Notes under the pieces: model-generated | Told to the model about the DNA's origin: nothing | What the model saw: only the letters and a program-made list of their open reading frames with translations | The model's database searches: none | Program-made: the position numbers and the translations under genes | Assembly (NCBI GenBank): GCA_009917805.1 | Contig: RGES01000014.1 | Span: forward strand, 1-17,160 | Source: Verrucomicrobiota bacterium | GTDB lineage: Bacteria; Verrucomicrobiota; Verrucomicrobiia; Opitutales; UBA953 | Direction of reading: 5' to 3' | Length of the DNA: 17,160 bases | Part shown: positions 6,416-14,510 of the stretch, in pieces | How the letters are laid out: the number at the start of each line of letters is the position of its first letter | Position numbering within the stretch: the stretch's first letter is position 1

Positions 6416-7266
6416 TCGGGCCGGTCGAGGTTCTGGCGGGCCTCACGGGCCTCGGCGAGCAGGCGGCGAAGGGCGGGGATGTCGGCGGCTTCGACGGCGG
6501 CGCGGAGTTCCGCGACGCGGCGTTCGAGGTCGCGCAGGCCGGCGGCCGTGTGGCGGGCGTTGGCGAGCATGATGCCGACCCAGAGGTTTTCTTCGCCCGC
6601 GGCGATGCGGGTCGAATCGCGGAGCCCGGCGCCGACCGCGAAGCGGCGGAAGCCCGGCTGATCCAGGACGGCGAGCATGAGGGCCGAAGCGGCGGCATGC
6701 GGGACGTGGCTGATCGCGGCGACGATCTCATCGTGCTTCGCCGCATCGGTCTCGTGCAGCACCGAGCCCAGCTCCTGCCAGAAGAGGCGGACGGCCGCCA
6801 AGGCCTTGGGGTCTTCGCTGCCGGTCGGGGTGAGGAAGCATACCCGGCCTTCGAAGAGGGAGGCCGCGGCATGGGCGGCGCCGGCTTTTTCGCCGCCCGC
6901 CATCGGGTGGGCGCCGACGAAAGGATTGGCGGACGGCAGTCGACGGGCGGCGAGCAGGATGGCCCCCTTGACGCTGCCCGCATCGGTCACCACGGCGCCC
7001 GGGGTCAGGCCGGGGGCGATCGCGAGGAAAGTTTCTTCGGCGGTGTCGACCGGGGTCGTCACGATCACCAGGTCGGCGCCCTTCACGCAGGCGGCCGCGT
7101 CATCGAAGACTTCCGCGACGCCGAAGCCGCGGAGGGCGGCGCGGGATTTTTCCGAGCGCGACCAGCAGGCGAGCGAACCGGCCAGGCCGCGTCGCGCCGC
7201 CGCGAGGAGGATTGAGCCGCCGATGAGGCCGGCGCCGACGACGGCGATGCGCTTGAATTGAGCCAT
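6412..7266 (-). CDS. tyrA: Prephenate/arogenate dehydrogenase
   Basis: This 284-aa NAD(P)-dependent enzyme of tyrosine synthesis oxidatively decarboxylates prephenate or arogenate. The nucleotide fold GAGLIGGS (residues 11-18) is at the N-terminus. TDAGSVKG (94-101) and the HPMAGGEKAG loop (120-129) follow, then SHVPH (186-190) with the conserved catalytic-region histidine. There is no chorismate mutase or ACT domain, so it is the short monofunctional form. Whether it prefers prephenate or arogenate cannot be read here. I chose ATG 7266; a TTG at 7272 would add two residues. It is the first gene of the tyrA, aroA-cmk, plsC operon and ends in an ATGA overlap with aroA-cmk. Confidence 0.92.
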   Translation of the reverse strand: MAQFKRIAVVGAGLIGGSILLAAARRGLAGSLACWSRSEKSRAALRGFGVAEVFDDAAACVKGADLVIVTTPVDTAEETFLAIAPGLTPGAVVTDAGSVKGAILLAARRLPSANPFVGAHPMAGGEKAGAAHAAASLFEGRVCFLTPTGSEDPKALAAVRLFWQELGSVLHETDAAKHDEIVAAISHVPHAAASALMLAVLDQPGFRRFAVGAGLRDSTRIAAGEENLWVGIMLANARHTAAGLRDLERRVAELRAAVEAADIPALRRLLAEAREARQNLDRPE

Positions 7267-7355
7267 TTCCAATATTGAAGGTATGACTTTGATGAACCAG
7301 ACTGACGAACTATTAAAGCAAACAAACCGCTGGCGCCGAAGTTGGCGGCCCTGAC
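7267..7355. promoter_or_regulatory. Divergent promoter region between tyrA and the SUMF1-like gene
   Basis: This 89-bp spacer between divergent genes is visibly AT-richer than its surroundings and must hold both promoters. On the plus strand TTGATG (7289-7294) and TATTAA (7311-7316), 16 bases apart, give a plausible -35/-10 pair. CAATATTG (7270-7277) is a perfect 8-bp palindrome just before the tyrA start and could be an operator. The minus-strand promoter is not clear. Confidence 0.4.
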
Positions 7356-9113
7356 ATGACCCAAGGCCCCTCGAACCCCAAGAACGACTTCGTCGCCGCT
7401 CCCGATCCGCGAGCCGGGCGGAGCAAGGTCTCGGCGGGGGAGGTCTGGCTCCGCGTCCGGGTGCCCGTCCTGATCGTCGTCCTGCTGGCGCTCGGGGTCG
7501 CCAGCTTGCTGCTCTACACGTCCGATCGCCGGAGCACGCGTCAGTCCGAGCTGGTCGTCTCGCCCGAGGCCGCCGAAGAACTCCTCCAGCGCTCGCTCCG
7601 GACGGAAGCCGCCTTCGAGAAGATCCGGCAGGAACGTTTCGAACTCAAGGAGGCCGACATCGCGTTGCTCGAGGAAGCCCTGCGCCTGCAGGAGGAATAC
7701 ATCGTCGCGCGCCGGTCGGTGGGCACCGACAGCGTCCGCCAGCAGTCCCTGCGCCGCCGGCTGCACCTGATCCGCGGCGAACAGCTGCGGCATGATTCCG
7801 AAGCCGCCGAAGCGAAGGCCCTCGCCTTGGCCAAGACCGACGAGGCCGCCGCCATCCCGCTGCTCCGCCAAGCCATCGCCTGGGAGCAGGAGATCGAGAC
7901 GAAGTGGGAGTTCTCGGGACTGGCCGACCCGGGCCGCCGCGCGCGTCTCGACACCCGGCTTCGCCGCCTCGAATCGGCCCCGCTTTGGCAGAAGGGGCGC
8001 GCGCTGGAAGCCGAGGCGGAGAAGCTTTTCGCCGCCGGCAAGTTCGCCGACGCCGCCGTGAAGTTCAACCAGGCCATCGACTGCGAGACCGACTTCCTGG
8101 CGCGTTACCGCGACGTGCGTAACACGGAGTTCGGGCGTTCCGAGAAGCTGGCGGAGCGGCGCGAGACGGCCTTTTCCGGCGAAGCGTGGAACGGCATCCT
8201 CGCCCATCGCGCCCGAGCCGAGGCCTTCGAGCAGAAGGGCGAGTGGCCGGCGGCGACCCAGGCCTGGCAGGCCGCCGTGGACGCCTTCGCCAAGCTGCTC
8301 ACCGATCACCCGAAGAGCAGCTTCGCCGACCGCACGCAGGAGGCCGCGATCGCCACGCGCCTCAACTTCGCCCGCTTCCACGACGAGATCGGCGCCTTGC
8401 GCGCCCGGAGCGAACAGCTGCGCGCCGCCCTGCGCGCGCGTCGCGCCGACGAAGCCCTCCGCCTGGTCGACGAGCTCGTCACCGAGGCCCGGCGCATCGG
8501 CGCGGCCAACACCGGCACCTTCCTGCCGGAAGACGACGAGCGCCGGGAACTGGAATACCTCATGACGAACGGCGCCGCCGTCCGCGGCATCCTCGCCCAC
8601 ATCGACCAGAACCTGCGGCCGATCCCGGGCTCTTCCGCGCGGATCTACCGGACCGAGATCCCCCAAGGCCTCTATGCTTCCGTGCTGGGAGCCAATCCCA
8701 GCGCCACGCGCCGGGAAGCCAATCCGGTCGAGTCGGTGACCTACGCGGAGGCCGAGGCCTTCGCGCTCCGCTTCGGCTGGATCCTCGGCGCCAAGGCCCG
8801 TCTGCCGACCCTGGCCGAATACGCCGCCGCGGCGGGCGACCTGAGCAAAGCAGCGCTTCCCGCGCAGGCATGGACCGTCGAGAACGCCGGCGGGACGGAC
8901 GTCCGCCAGGTTGGGACCGCCGAGGCCAACGCCTCCGGGGCGTTTGACCTCATCGGCAACGTCGAAGAGTGGGCGCAGGCCCGGCCGGGCGAGACCCGCG
9001 CCCCGGTGTTCGGCGGCAGCATCCTCACCCCTCGCGCCGCCGTCCTGTCGCCCCGGGAAGTCTTCAAGCGGGAAAAGAGCCGGACCCTCGGCTTCCGTAT
9101 CGTCATTGAATAA
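7356..9113 (+). CDS. Membrane-anchored helical/TPR-like protein with degenerate SUMF1 domain
   Basis: This 585-aa protein has one N-terminal membrane helix (about 35-55, VPVLIVVLLALGVASLLLY), so most of it probably lies in the periplasm. Residues 70-420 are charged and alpha-helical, with two TPR-like segments near 215-245 and 283-315. The C-terminus (about 430-585) resembles the formylglycine-generating-enzyme/SUMF1 fold: NPVESVTYAEAEAFALRFG (456-474), ARLPTLAEYAAAAG (481-494), GAFDLIGNVEEW (528-539), FGGSI (552-556) and LGFRIVIE (578-585). The usual N-terminal part of that fold is short, and the only cysteine in the whole protein (Cys243) lies in the helical region, so enzyme activity is unlikely. 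A scaffolding or ligand-binding role is a guess. It precedes a glycan-synthesis gene by 31 bases. Confidence 0.75.
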   Translation: MTQGPSNPKNDFVAAPDPRAGRSKVSAGEVWLRVRVPVLIVVLLALGVASLLLYTSDRRSTRQSELVVSPEAAEELLQRSLRTEAAFEKIRQERFELKEADIALLEEALRLQEEYIVARRSVGTDSVRQQSLRRRLHLIRGEQLRHDSEAAEAKALALAKTDEAAAIPLLRQAIAWEQEIETKWEFSGLADPGRRARLDTRLRRLESAPLWQKGRALEAEAEKLFAAGKFADAAVKFNQAIDCETDFLARYRDVRNTEFGRSEKLAERRETAFSGEAWNGILAHRARAEAFEQKGEWPAATQAWQAAVDAFAKLLTDHPKSSFADRTQEAAIATRLNFARFHDEIGALRARSEQLRAALRARRADEALRLVDELVTEARRIGAANTGTFLPEDDERRELEYLMTNGAAVRGILAHIDQNLRPIPGSSARIYRTEIPQGLYASVLGANPSATRREANPVESVTYAEAEAFALRFGWILGAKARLPTLAEYAAAAGDLSKAALPAQAWTVENAGGTDVRQVGTAEANASGAFDLIGNVEEWAQARPGETRAPVFGGSILTPRAAVLSPREVFKREKSRTLGFRIVIE

Positions 9114-9144
9114 AAGCCCGAGGGCCTGATTATCAAGAGACCCC

Positions 9145-11046
9145 ATGGCTGCCCCGGTCCATCGCCTCCAACGCGCCGCGTTCTTCTTCGCGACCTATGG
9201 CGCGCTGGCCGCGCTCTCCCTCTGGTTCGCCTATGAGCTGCGCTTCGCCGGCCCCGAAGAACTCAACGGCGGCGAGCGGCGGGCCGCCGAGGCTTATCTT
9301 CACCTCCAGCGTCCGCAGGCGCTGCTCTGGCTGATACCCCTCAAGGTCCTGCTCCTCGGCGCCTGGGGCCAGTTCCGCGGCGTCTTCTATTACTTCCGGC
9401 TGCCCGACGCCCTGCGCATGGGGTTCGCGCTCGCCACCGCGACGGCCATCGCCTTGGTGCTGCCGTCCCTTCTCGGCGGCGGCGATCCGGCGCACGCGTT
9501 CGGCGTGCCCCGCGGCGTCACGCTGGTGGACTTCAACCTTTCGTTGGTCCTGTTCGTCGGCTTCCGCGTGTCGATCCGCGCGCTCCGCGAGCGCTTCTGG
9601 AGCAAGCAGCAGGCGACCCAAGGCGTGGTCGAGCGGATCGCGATCGTCGGCGCGGGCCAGGCCGGCGCCCAGCTCGCCTCGGAGCTGATGAGCCGCCGAG
9701 GCCACGGCATCGAGCCCGTCTGCTTCCTGGATGACGACGCCGCCAAGCATAACCTGCATATCCACGGCGTGCCCGTGGTCGGGGCGCCGGAGCGCATGCC
9801 CGAGCTGGCCGAGAAATACGGCGTCACGGAAATCATCCTCGCGCTGCCCGCCTCGGCCGTGCGCCGGATCCGCGAGGTGAGCGCGCTCGCTTCGGCCAGC
9901 AATCTGCGCGTCCTCGTCGTGCCCTCGATGTCCGAGCTCGCCGGCGGGCGCGTCCGTGCGAGCGATATCCGGCCGATCTCCGTCGAGGACATCCTCGGCC
10001 GCGCGCCGGCGAAGCTCGACGACGAGGCCATCGACGCGATGGTGAAGGGGCGGGCCGTGCTGGTCACCGGCGCCGGCGGCAGCATCGGCTCCGAACTCAG
10101 CCGCCAGGTCGCCGCCCGTTCGCCGGCGCGCCTCATCCTGCTCGACCAGTGCGAGGTCCTTCTCTATCAGGCCGAACAGGAGCTGATCGCCGCCGGCGCC
10201 GGCGCGCTCATCACGCCGATCGTCGGCGACGTCACCGACGCCGACCGCATGCGCGAGGTGTTCGTCCGCTTCAGGCCGGAGCTCGTCCTGCATGCCGCCG
10301 CGCACAAGCACGTGCCGATGATGGAGTCGCAGCCTTCCGAGGCCCTCAAGAACAACGTCCTCGGCACGGAGGTCGTCGCCCGGCTCGCCGCGGAACATGG
10401 CGCGAAGAAGTTCGTGCTCATCTCTTCGGACAAGGCCGTCAACCCGACGAACGTCATGGGCGCGAGCAAGCGGCTCGCCGAACACGTCGTCCGCGCCATG
10501 CAGGCGCAGGCCGGCGGCAAGACGAGCTTCCTGGCGGTGCGCTTCGGCAACGTCCTCGGGTCTTCCGGGTCGGTCATCCCGATCTTCCGCCGACAGATCG
10601 CGGCGGGCGGGCCGGTCACGGTCACGCACCCCGAGGTCAGGCGTTACTTCATGACCATCCCCGAGGCCGTCGGCCTCGTCCTGCAGAGCGCGACGCTCGG
10701 GGTCGGCGGCGACATCCTCGTCCTGGAGATGGGCCAGCCCCTGAAGATCGTCGACGTGGCCAGGCAGCTCATCGAGCTCAGCGGTCTCCGCCCCGACGTC
10801 GACATCGAGATCCGCATCGTCGGCCTGCGGCCGGGCGAAAAGCTGGTGGAGGAACTGCAATACGAAGGGGAGCAGTATCGCCCCACCGAACATCCGCGCG
10901 TCTTCCGCTTCGCGGCGGACCACGTCCCGCCGGATTCGGCCGAGGCGCTCGTGACCCGCGTCCGCGCCTTGCTTCCCTTGGAGCGGCAGGCCTGCAAGCA
11001 GGGGATGCGCGCCCTGGTCCCGGAATACGTGCCTTTCGCGGAGTAG
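9145..11046 (+). CDS. PglF/WbpM/CapD-type nucleotide-sugar 4,6-dehydratase
   Basis: This 633-aa inner-membrane enzyme starts a modified-sugar pathway by dehydrating UDP-GlcNAc or a related substrate. Hydrophobic helices occupy roughly residues 11-30, 60-77, 92-111 and 126-142. A first Rossmann domain begins at VGAGQAG (168-174). The catalytic short-chain dehydrogenase domain follows, with NAD motif TGAGGSIGSE (308-317), AAAHKHVPMME (384-394) and SSDKAVNPTNVMGASKR (427-443). Met438 takes the place of the usual tyrosine before Lys442, as in the SMK-type long dehydratases WbpM and PglF. FGNVLGSSGSVIP (467-479) is also conserved. No glycosyltransferase or aminotransferase partner lies nearby, so the final sugar is unknown. 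Confidence 0.9.
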   Translation: MAAPVHRLQRAAFFFATYGALAALSLWFAYELRFAGPEELNGGERRAAEAYLHLQRPQALLWLIPLKVLLLGAWGQFRGVFYYFRLPDALRMGFALATATAIALVLPSLLGGGDPAHAFGVPRGVTLVDFNLSLVLFVGFRVSIRALRERFWSKQQATQGVVERIAIVGAGQAGAQLASELMSRRGHGIEPVCFLDDDAAKHNLHIHGVPVVGAPERMPELAEKYGVTEIILALPASAVRRIREVSALASASNLRVLVVPSMSELAGGRVRASDIRPISVEDILGRAPAKLDDEAIDAMVKGRAVLVTGAGGSIGSELSRQVAARSPARLILLDQCEVLLYQAEQELIAAGAGALITPIVGDVTDADRMREVFVRFRPELVLHAAAHKHVPMMESQPSEALKNNVLGTEVVARLAAEHGAKKFVLISSDKAVNPTNVMGASKRLAEHVVRAMQAQAGGKTSFLAVRFGNVLGSSGSVIPIFRRQIAAGGPVTVTHPEVRRYFMTIPEAVGLVLQSATLGVGGDILVLEMGQPLKIVDVARQLIELSGLRPDVDIEIRIVGLRPGEKLVEELQYEGEQYRPTEHPRVFRFAADHVPPDSAEALVTRVRALLPLERQACKQGMRALVPEYVPFAE

Positions 11047-11097
11047 TTTTTACGCTTCGGGCTTCACAGCAGGGCGGGGGTTCGCCACGCTTCGGCC

Positions 11098-11619
11098 ATG
11101 GCTCGCGCGCTTTCTTCCGCACCTCAGGTGGGTATCATCATGGGCTCACAGTCCGACTGGGAGACGATGGTCAACGCCGCCGACACGCTCAAGAAACTCG
11201 GCGTCGCCTTCGAGGCCGAGGTGGTCAGCGCGCACCGTACGCCGCTCAAGCTCAAGGACTACGCCCTCGCCGCCCGCAAGCGCGGCCTGAAGGTCATCAT
11301 CGCCGGCGCCGGCGGCGCGGCGCACCTCCCGGGCATGGTCGCCGCGATGACCTCGCTCCCGGTCATGGGCGTCCCCGTCCAGTCCAAGTCCCTCGACGGC
11401 ATCGACTCGCTCCTTTCGATCGTGCAGATGCCGGCCGGCATCCCGGTCCATACCTTCGCGATCGGCCGCGCCGGCGCCATCAACGCCGCCCTCGGCGCCG
11501 CCGCCGTGCTGGCCCTCGCCGACGCCAAGCTGGCCAAGAAGCTCGACGATTATCGCGCCGCGCAGACCAAGGCGGTCCTCGATAACCCGATCCCCGGCCG
11601 CAAAGGCAAGCAGCGCTGA
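11098..11619 (+). CDS. purE: N5-carboxyaminoimidazole ribonucleotide mutase
   Basis: This 173-aa class I PurE converts N5-CAIR to CAIR in de novo purine synthesis. Motifs seen are GSQSDWETM (16-24), SAHRTP (44-49, with His46 at the catalytic position), GAGGAAHLPGM (70-80), and MPAGIPV (111-117) followed by AIGRAGAINAAL (121-132). purK begins 3 bases after its stop, and this partnership is diagnostic of the two-step PurK/PurE route rather than the single-step class II enzyme. The basic C-terminal tail (GRKGKQR) is slightly longer than usual. The ATG at 11098 has no clear Shine-Dalgarno motif. Confidence 0.96.
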   Translation: MARALSSAPQVGIIMGSQSDWETMVNAADTLKKLGVAFEAEVVSAHRTPLKLKDYALAARKRGLKVIIAGAGGAAHLPGMVAAMTSLPVMGVPVQSKSLDGIDSLLSIVQMPAGIPVHTFAIGRAGAINAALGAAAVLALADAKLAKKLDDYRAAQTKAVLDNPIPGRKGKQR

Positions 11620-11622
11620 GCC

Positions 11623-12756
11623 ATGGAGCGACCCCTGCAGCCCGGCGGCACCATCGGCATCCTCGGCGGCGGCCAGCTCGGCCGCATGTCCGCCATCGCC
11701 GCGCGCCGTCTCGGATATAAGGTGCGCACCTTCGATCCTTCCGCGGGCGCCTGCGCCGCCGGCATCGCCGACGAACACGTGACCGCCGACTGGAGCGACA
11801 CCGCCGCGCTCACGCGTTTCGCCCAAGGCTGCGGACGCATCACGCTCGAGTTCGAGAACATCCCGCCGGCGACCGTCGAGTACGTCGCGAAATCGGTCCC
11901 GAGCCACCCTTCGGCCAACGTCCTGGCGATCTGCCAGAACCGTCGGCGCGAGAAGGAATTCCTCCGGAGCGCGGGCATCCCTTGCGCCAGCTTCGCCGTG
12001 GTGTCCTCGCTCGCCGAACTGCAGGCCGCGGTGAAGTCCGTCGGCTTCCCTTGCGTGCTCAAGACGGCGGATTTCGGTTACGACGGCAAGGGCCAGGTCA
12101 AGCTGCCCACCGCCGAGGCGGACCTCGCCGCCGCCTGGGATAAGATCGGCGGCGCCGTGGGCGTCCTCGAAGCCTGGGTGCCGTTCCAGATGGAGATTTC
12201 CGTGCTCGTCGCCCGCACCGTCGACGGCCGCACCGCGGTCTACGACCCGGCGGAGAATATCCATCGCAACCACATCCTGCACCTGTCGATCTCGCCGGCC
12301 CGCATCTCCGCCGCGACCGCCGCCGAGGCCCGCGCCTTGGCGCTCAGCATCGCGGAGAAGATCGGCCTCGTCGGCCTGCTCGCCGTCGAGATGTTCGTGA
12401 AGGACGGCCGCATCGTCGTCAACGAGCTCGCCCCGCGTCCGCACAACAGCGGCCATCAGACCTTCGACGCCAACGAGACCAGCCAGTTCGAGCAGCACGT
12501 CCGCGCCGTGTGCGGCCTGCCGCTCGGCGGCACGAAGCCGCTGGCGCCTTCCGCGATGGTCAATCTCCTCGGCGACGTCTGGCGCGACGGCCGGGAGCCC
12601 GACTGGACCAAGGTCCTCGCGGACCCTTCCGCCAAGCTGCACCTTTACGACAAGGGCAAGGCCGCCCCGGGCCGCAAGATGGGCCACATCACCGTCACCG
12701 CGACGACGGTCGAAGAAGCGATCCGCCGCGCCGAAGCGCTGCACGCCGCGCTCTGA
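11623..12756 (+). CDS. purK: 5-(carboxyamino)imidazole ribonucleotide synthase
   Basis: This 377-aa ATP-grasp enzyme makes N5-CAIR from AIR, bicarbonate and ATP and hands it to PurE, encoded immediately upstream. The N-terminal GILGGGQLGRM (12-22) begins the pre-ATP-grasp domain, and EFENIP (76-81) is family-typical. LKTADFGYDGKGQ (146-158) is the ATP-binding loop. VEMFV (255-259) and NELAPRPHNSGHQT (267-280) carry the metal and substrate ligands. The C-terminal domain ends with HITVTA and a helical tail. Length fits the family. It is co-transcribed with purE and very probably with the membrane gene 3 bases downstream. Confidence 0.96.
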   Translation: MERPLQPGGTIGILGGGQLGRMSAIAARRLGYKVRTFDPSAGACAAGIADEHVTADWSDTAALTRFAQGCGRITLEFENIPPATVEYVAKSVPSHPSANVLAICQNRRREKEFLRSAGIPCASFAVVSSLAELQAAVKSVGFPCVLKTADFGYDGKGQVKLPTAEADLAAAWDKIGGAVGVLEAWVPFQMEISVLVARTVDGRTAVYDPAENIHRNHILHLSISPARISAATAAEARALALSIAEKIGLVGLLAVEMFVKDGRIVVNELAPRPHNSGHQTFDANETSQFEQHVRAVCGLPLGGTKPLAPSAMVNLLGDVWRDGREPDWTKVLADPSAKLHLYDKGKAAPGRKMGHITVTATTVEEAIRRAEALHAAL

Positions 12757-12759
12757 ACG

Positions 12760-13131
12760 ATGTCGGCGGTATATCTGTTCTGGGCGAACATCCTGATTCT
12801 CGTCCCGATCGGACTTGGCACCCTGTTGAAGCCTTCGTTCACGGATCAAGGCGCCTTCACGGAAAGCGCCGGGTGGCGAATGCTGGTCGGGTCGCTGTGG
12901 CTCGCCATCTTGGGAGGCTCGATCCTCGGCGTCTTCTGGCCGGCGAGCTTCGTGTGGCTGCTCGCCTTCCAAATCGTTTATAAATCCATCTGGCTGGTGG
13001 CCTATGCGATGCCACGGCTGCTCGACGGCCGCAGCCCCGAAGTCCCCGCCGGTATCGCCGGCTCTTTTCTGGTCATCGTCCTCGTCTGGCCCTGGTTCCT
13101 CCCGTGGCGCCAGATGATCGCCGCGCTCTGA
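12760..13131 (+). CDS. Hypothetical four-helix membrane protein
   Basis: I do not recognise this 123-aa protein. Four hydrophobic helices are visible at about residues 5-22, 41-59, 62-83 and 98-116, separated by short polar loops; the C-terminus is WRQMIAAL. There is no signal peptide, cysteine or obvious catalytic motif. It starts 3 bases after purK, so it probably rides on the purEK transcript. It ends base-to-base against an unrelated four-helix membrane gene on the other strand. The clean start, frame-consistent composition and hydropathy argue that it is a real gene rather than a chance frame. Confidence 0.75.
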   Translation: MSAVYLFWANILILVPIGLGTLLKPSFTDQGAFTESAGWRMLVGSLWLAILGGSILGVFWPASFVWLLAFQIVYKSIWLVAYAMPRLLDGRSPEVPAGIAGSFLVIVLVWPWFLPWRQMIAAL

Positions 13132-13136
13132 TCAGT
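13128..13136. other. Abutting stop codons in palindrome CTGATCAG
   Basis: The plus-strand TGA (13129-13131) and the minus-strand stop (complement of TCA, 13132-13134) are directly adjacent. They form TGATCA inside the perfect 8-bp palindrome CTGATCAG. No intergenic base remains for an ordinary terminator, so convergent transcripts must overlap unless stopped upstream. The same CTGATCAGT string recurs at 16497-16505. Confidence 0.6.
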
Positions 13137-13584
13137 CGAGCAGCTCGGGCTTGCGGCTGAACAGTTCGATCGGGATCTGGCCGAGGCCGAGGAAGAGCAG
13201 CACCGCCTGGAAGACGGGGATCTTCGCCTTCAGGTGGGCGTTCTGCGCGATGTAGTTCTTGGCCATGACCTCGCAGATCATCGCGAAGGCGAAGACCACG
13301 GAGGCGACGCAGAGGAGCGCAAAGAGTCCGTTCCAGACCTTGCGGCTTTCGATCCGACGCCAAGGAAGGAACAGCAGCAGCGCGTAGGCGATGAAGAACC
13401 AGGACTCCGCGCGCAGGGCGTCCGGGAAAGTGACGACGGCCGGATCCCAGCGAGCCGGCACATGGAGCGGGCCGACGACGAAGCCGCCCAGGAGGCCGTT
13501 GAGGCCGAGGCCCACGCATAAGACCCCGAAGAGGATCGAGATGATGCGTCCGTAGCGGATGCGTTGGGCGGCGGCGTCGGGCAT
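13132..13584 (-). CDS. Hypothetical four-helix membrane protein
   Basis: I do not recognise this 150-aa protein. Four hydrophobic segments lie at about residues 13-36, 61-75, 85-108 and 124-142, with a cytoplasmic-looking basic loop (PWRRIESRK, 74-82) between the second and third. I chose ATG 13584; an upstream in-frame start at 13656 would run back into the end of prmA and add an Arg/Pro-rich stretch typical of a spurious extension. It lies 38 bases downstream of prmA on the same strand and may share its transcript. It ends exactly where the convergent purEK-linked gene ends. Confidence 0.75.
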   Translation of the reverse strand: MPDAAAQRIRYGRIISILFGVLCVGLGLNGLLGGFVVGPLHVPARWDPAVVTFPDALRAESWFFIAYALLLFLPWRRIESRKVWNGLFALLCVASVVFAFAMICEVMAKNYIAQNAHLKAKIPVFQAVLLFLGLGQIPIELFSRKPELLD

Positions 13585-13622
13585 GAGACGAGGGAAGGGG
13601 GAAGGTCGCCCGAAGCAAATCC

Positions 13623-14510
13623 TCAGAGCGGCCGGAACAGGGCGACGTCGCTCCATTCGCCCATGATGCGTCCGTCGGACTTCATGCCGTCACCCCAGGC
13701 CTCCCGGCACTTGGCTTCGAAATGGGCGCGGACGGAATCTTGTTCCTTCGCGAGGATGCCGCTCAGGGCGAGCACGCCGCCCGGGCTCACGGAGTCGACG
13801 AGGTTGTCGGCGTAGATGCAGAGGACGTCGCTGATGATATTCGCGAGCACGACGTCGGCCCGGCCGGTGAGGCGGAAGCCTTCCTCGAGGCCGGCGTGAT
13901 GGAAGGCGACGGCGTCGTCGGCGATGCCGTTCTCTTCGCGGTTGGCGATGCTGACGCGCACGGATTCCGGATCGCGGTCGAAGCCGGCGATACGGCCGCA
14001 GCCGAGCTTGGCGGCGGAAAGGGCGAGGATGCCCGAGCCGCAGCCCGCGTCGGTGACGGACACCTTCGCGGCCGGGTGGGTCTCGAGGAAATCCATCATG
14101 CGGATCGCGCAGAGGCGGGTCGTCGGGTGGTCGCCGGTACCAAAGGCCAGGCCGGCGTCGAACCAGATCACCGCGGCGTCGGCGGGGACGGCATGCTTGC
14201 CGCGCATCCAGGCGGGGACCCAGTGCAGCCGGCCGTGATCCCAAGGCTTGAGGTGTTCCTTATAGGCCTCCTTCCAGTCTTTGTCGGCCATGACGGTCTC
14301 GTCATAGGCCTCGGGGAGTTTCTTGAAGGCCTTGCGCAGACCCGACCACGCTTCGTCGGCTTCGGCCTTGGTGTCGAAATAGCCCATCACGAAGTGGGGC
14401 TTGCCCGGGCCTTCATGGAAGAGCATCCACGACGAACGGGTCAGTTCGCAGAAATGGTCCTCCAGCGGCTGGACCATGTCTTCGTGGATGGGGCACTTCA
14501 GTTCGATCAT
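13623..14510 (-). CDS. prmA: Ribosomal protein L11 methyltransferase
   Basis: This 295-aa SAM-dependent enzyme trimethylates ribosomal protein L11. An N-terminal substrate-recognition domain (about 1-100) leads to FGTGDHPTTRLC (123-134), a PrmA hallmark. The SAM loop DAGCGSGILALSAAKLG (154-170), an acidic FDRDPE (177-182), LANIISDVL (222-230, the NPP/ANI-type motif) and SGILAKE (250-256) follow. The start ATG (14508-14510) overlaps the purN stop by one base as TGATG, so translation is probably coupled. The same frame stays open upstream through purN, but that extension is Arg/Pro-rich out-of-frame sequence. Confidence 0.93.
   Translation of the reverse strand: MIELKCPIHEDMVQPLEDHFCELTRSSWMLFHEGPGKPHFVMGYFDTKAEADEAWSGLRKAFKKLPEAYDETVMADKDWKEAYKEHLKPWDHGRLHWVPAWMRGKHAVPADAAVIWFDAGLAFGTGDHPTTRLCAIRMMDFLETHPAAKVSVTDAGCGSGILALSAAKLGCGRIAGFDRDPESVRVSIANREENGIADDAVAFHHAGLEEGFRLTGRADVVLANIISDVLCIYADNLVDSVSPGGVLALSGILAKEQDSVRAHFEAKCREAWGDGMKSDGRIMGEWSDVALFRPL

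Noticed and set aside
7083..9146. Minus-strand open frame of about 687 codons running from opposite the SUMF1-like gene into tyrA
   Set aside because: It spans the divergent promoter region and lies out of frame with tyrA. There is no recognisable domain and it conflicts with two supported genes.
9133..10923. Minus-strand open frame of about 596 codons opposite the dehydratase
   Set aside because: The plus-strand frame has clear Rossmann and catalytic motifs. The opposite frame is a low-complexity Asp/Arg/His-rich shadow.
11146..12972. Minus-strand open frame of about 608 codons opposite purE and purK
   Set aside because: It crosses two well-supported purine genes and shows only shadow composition.
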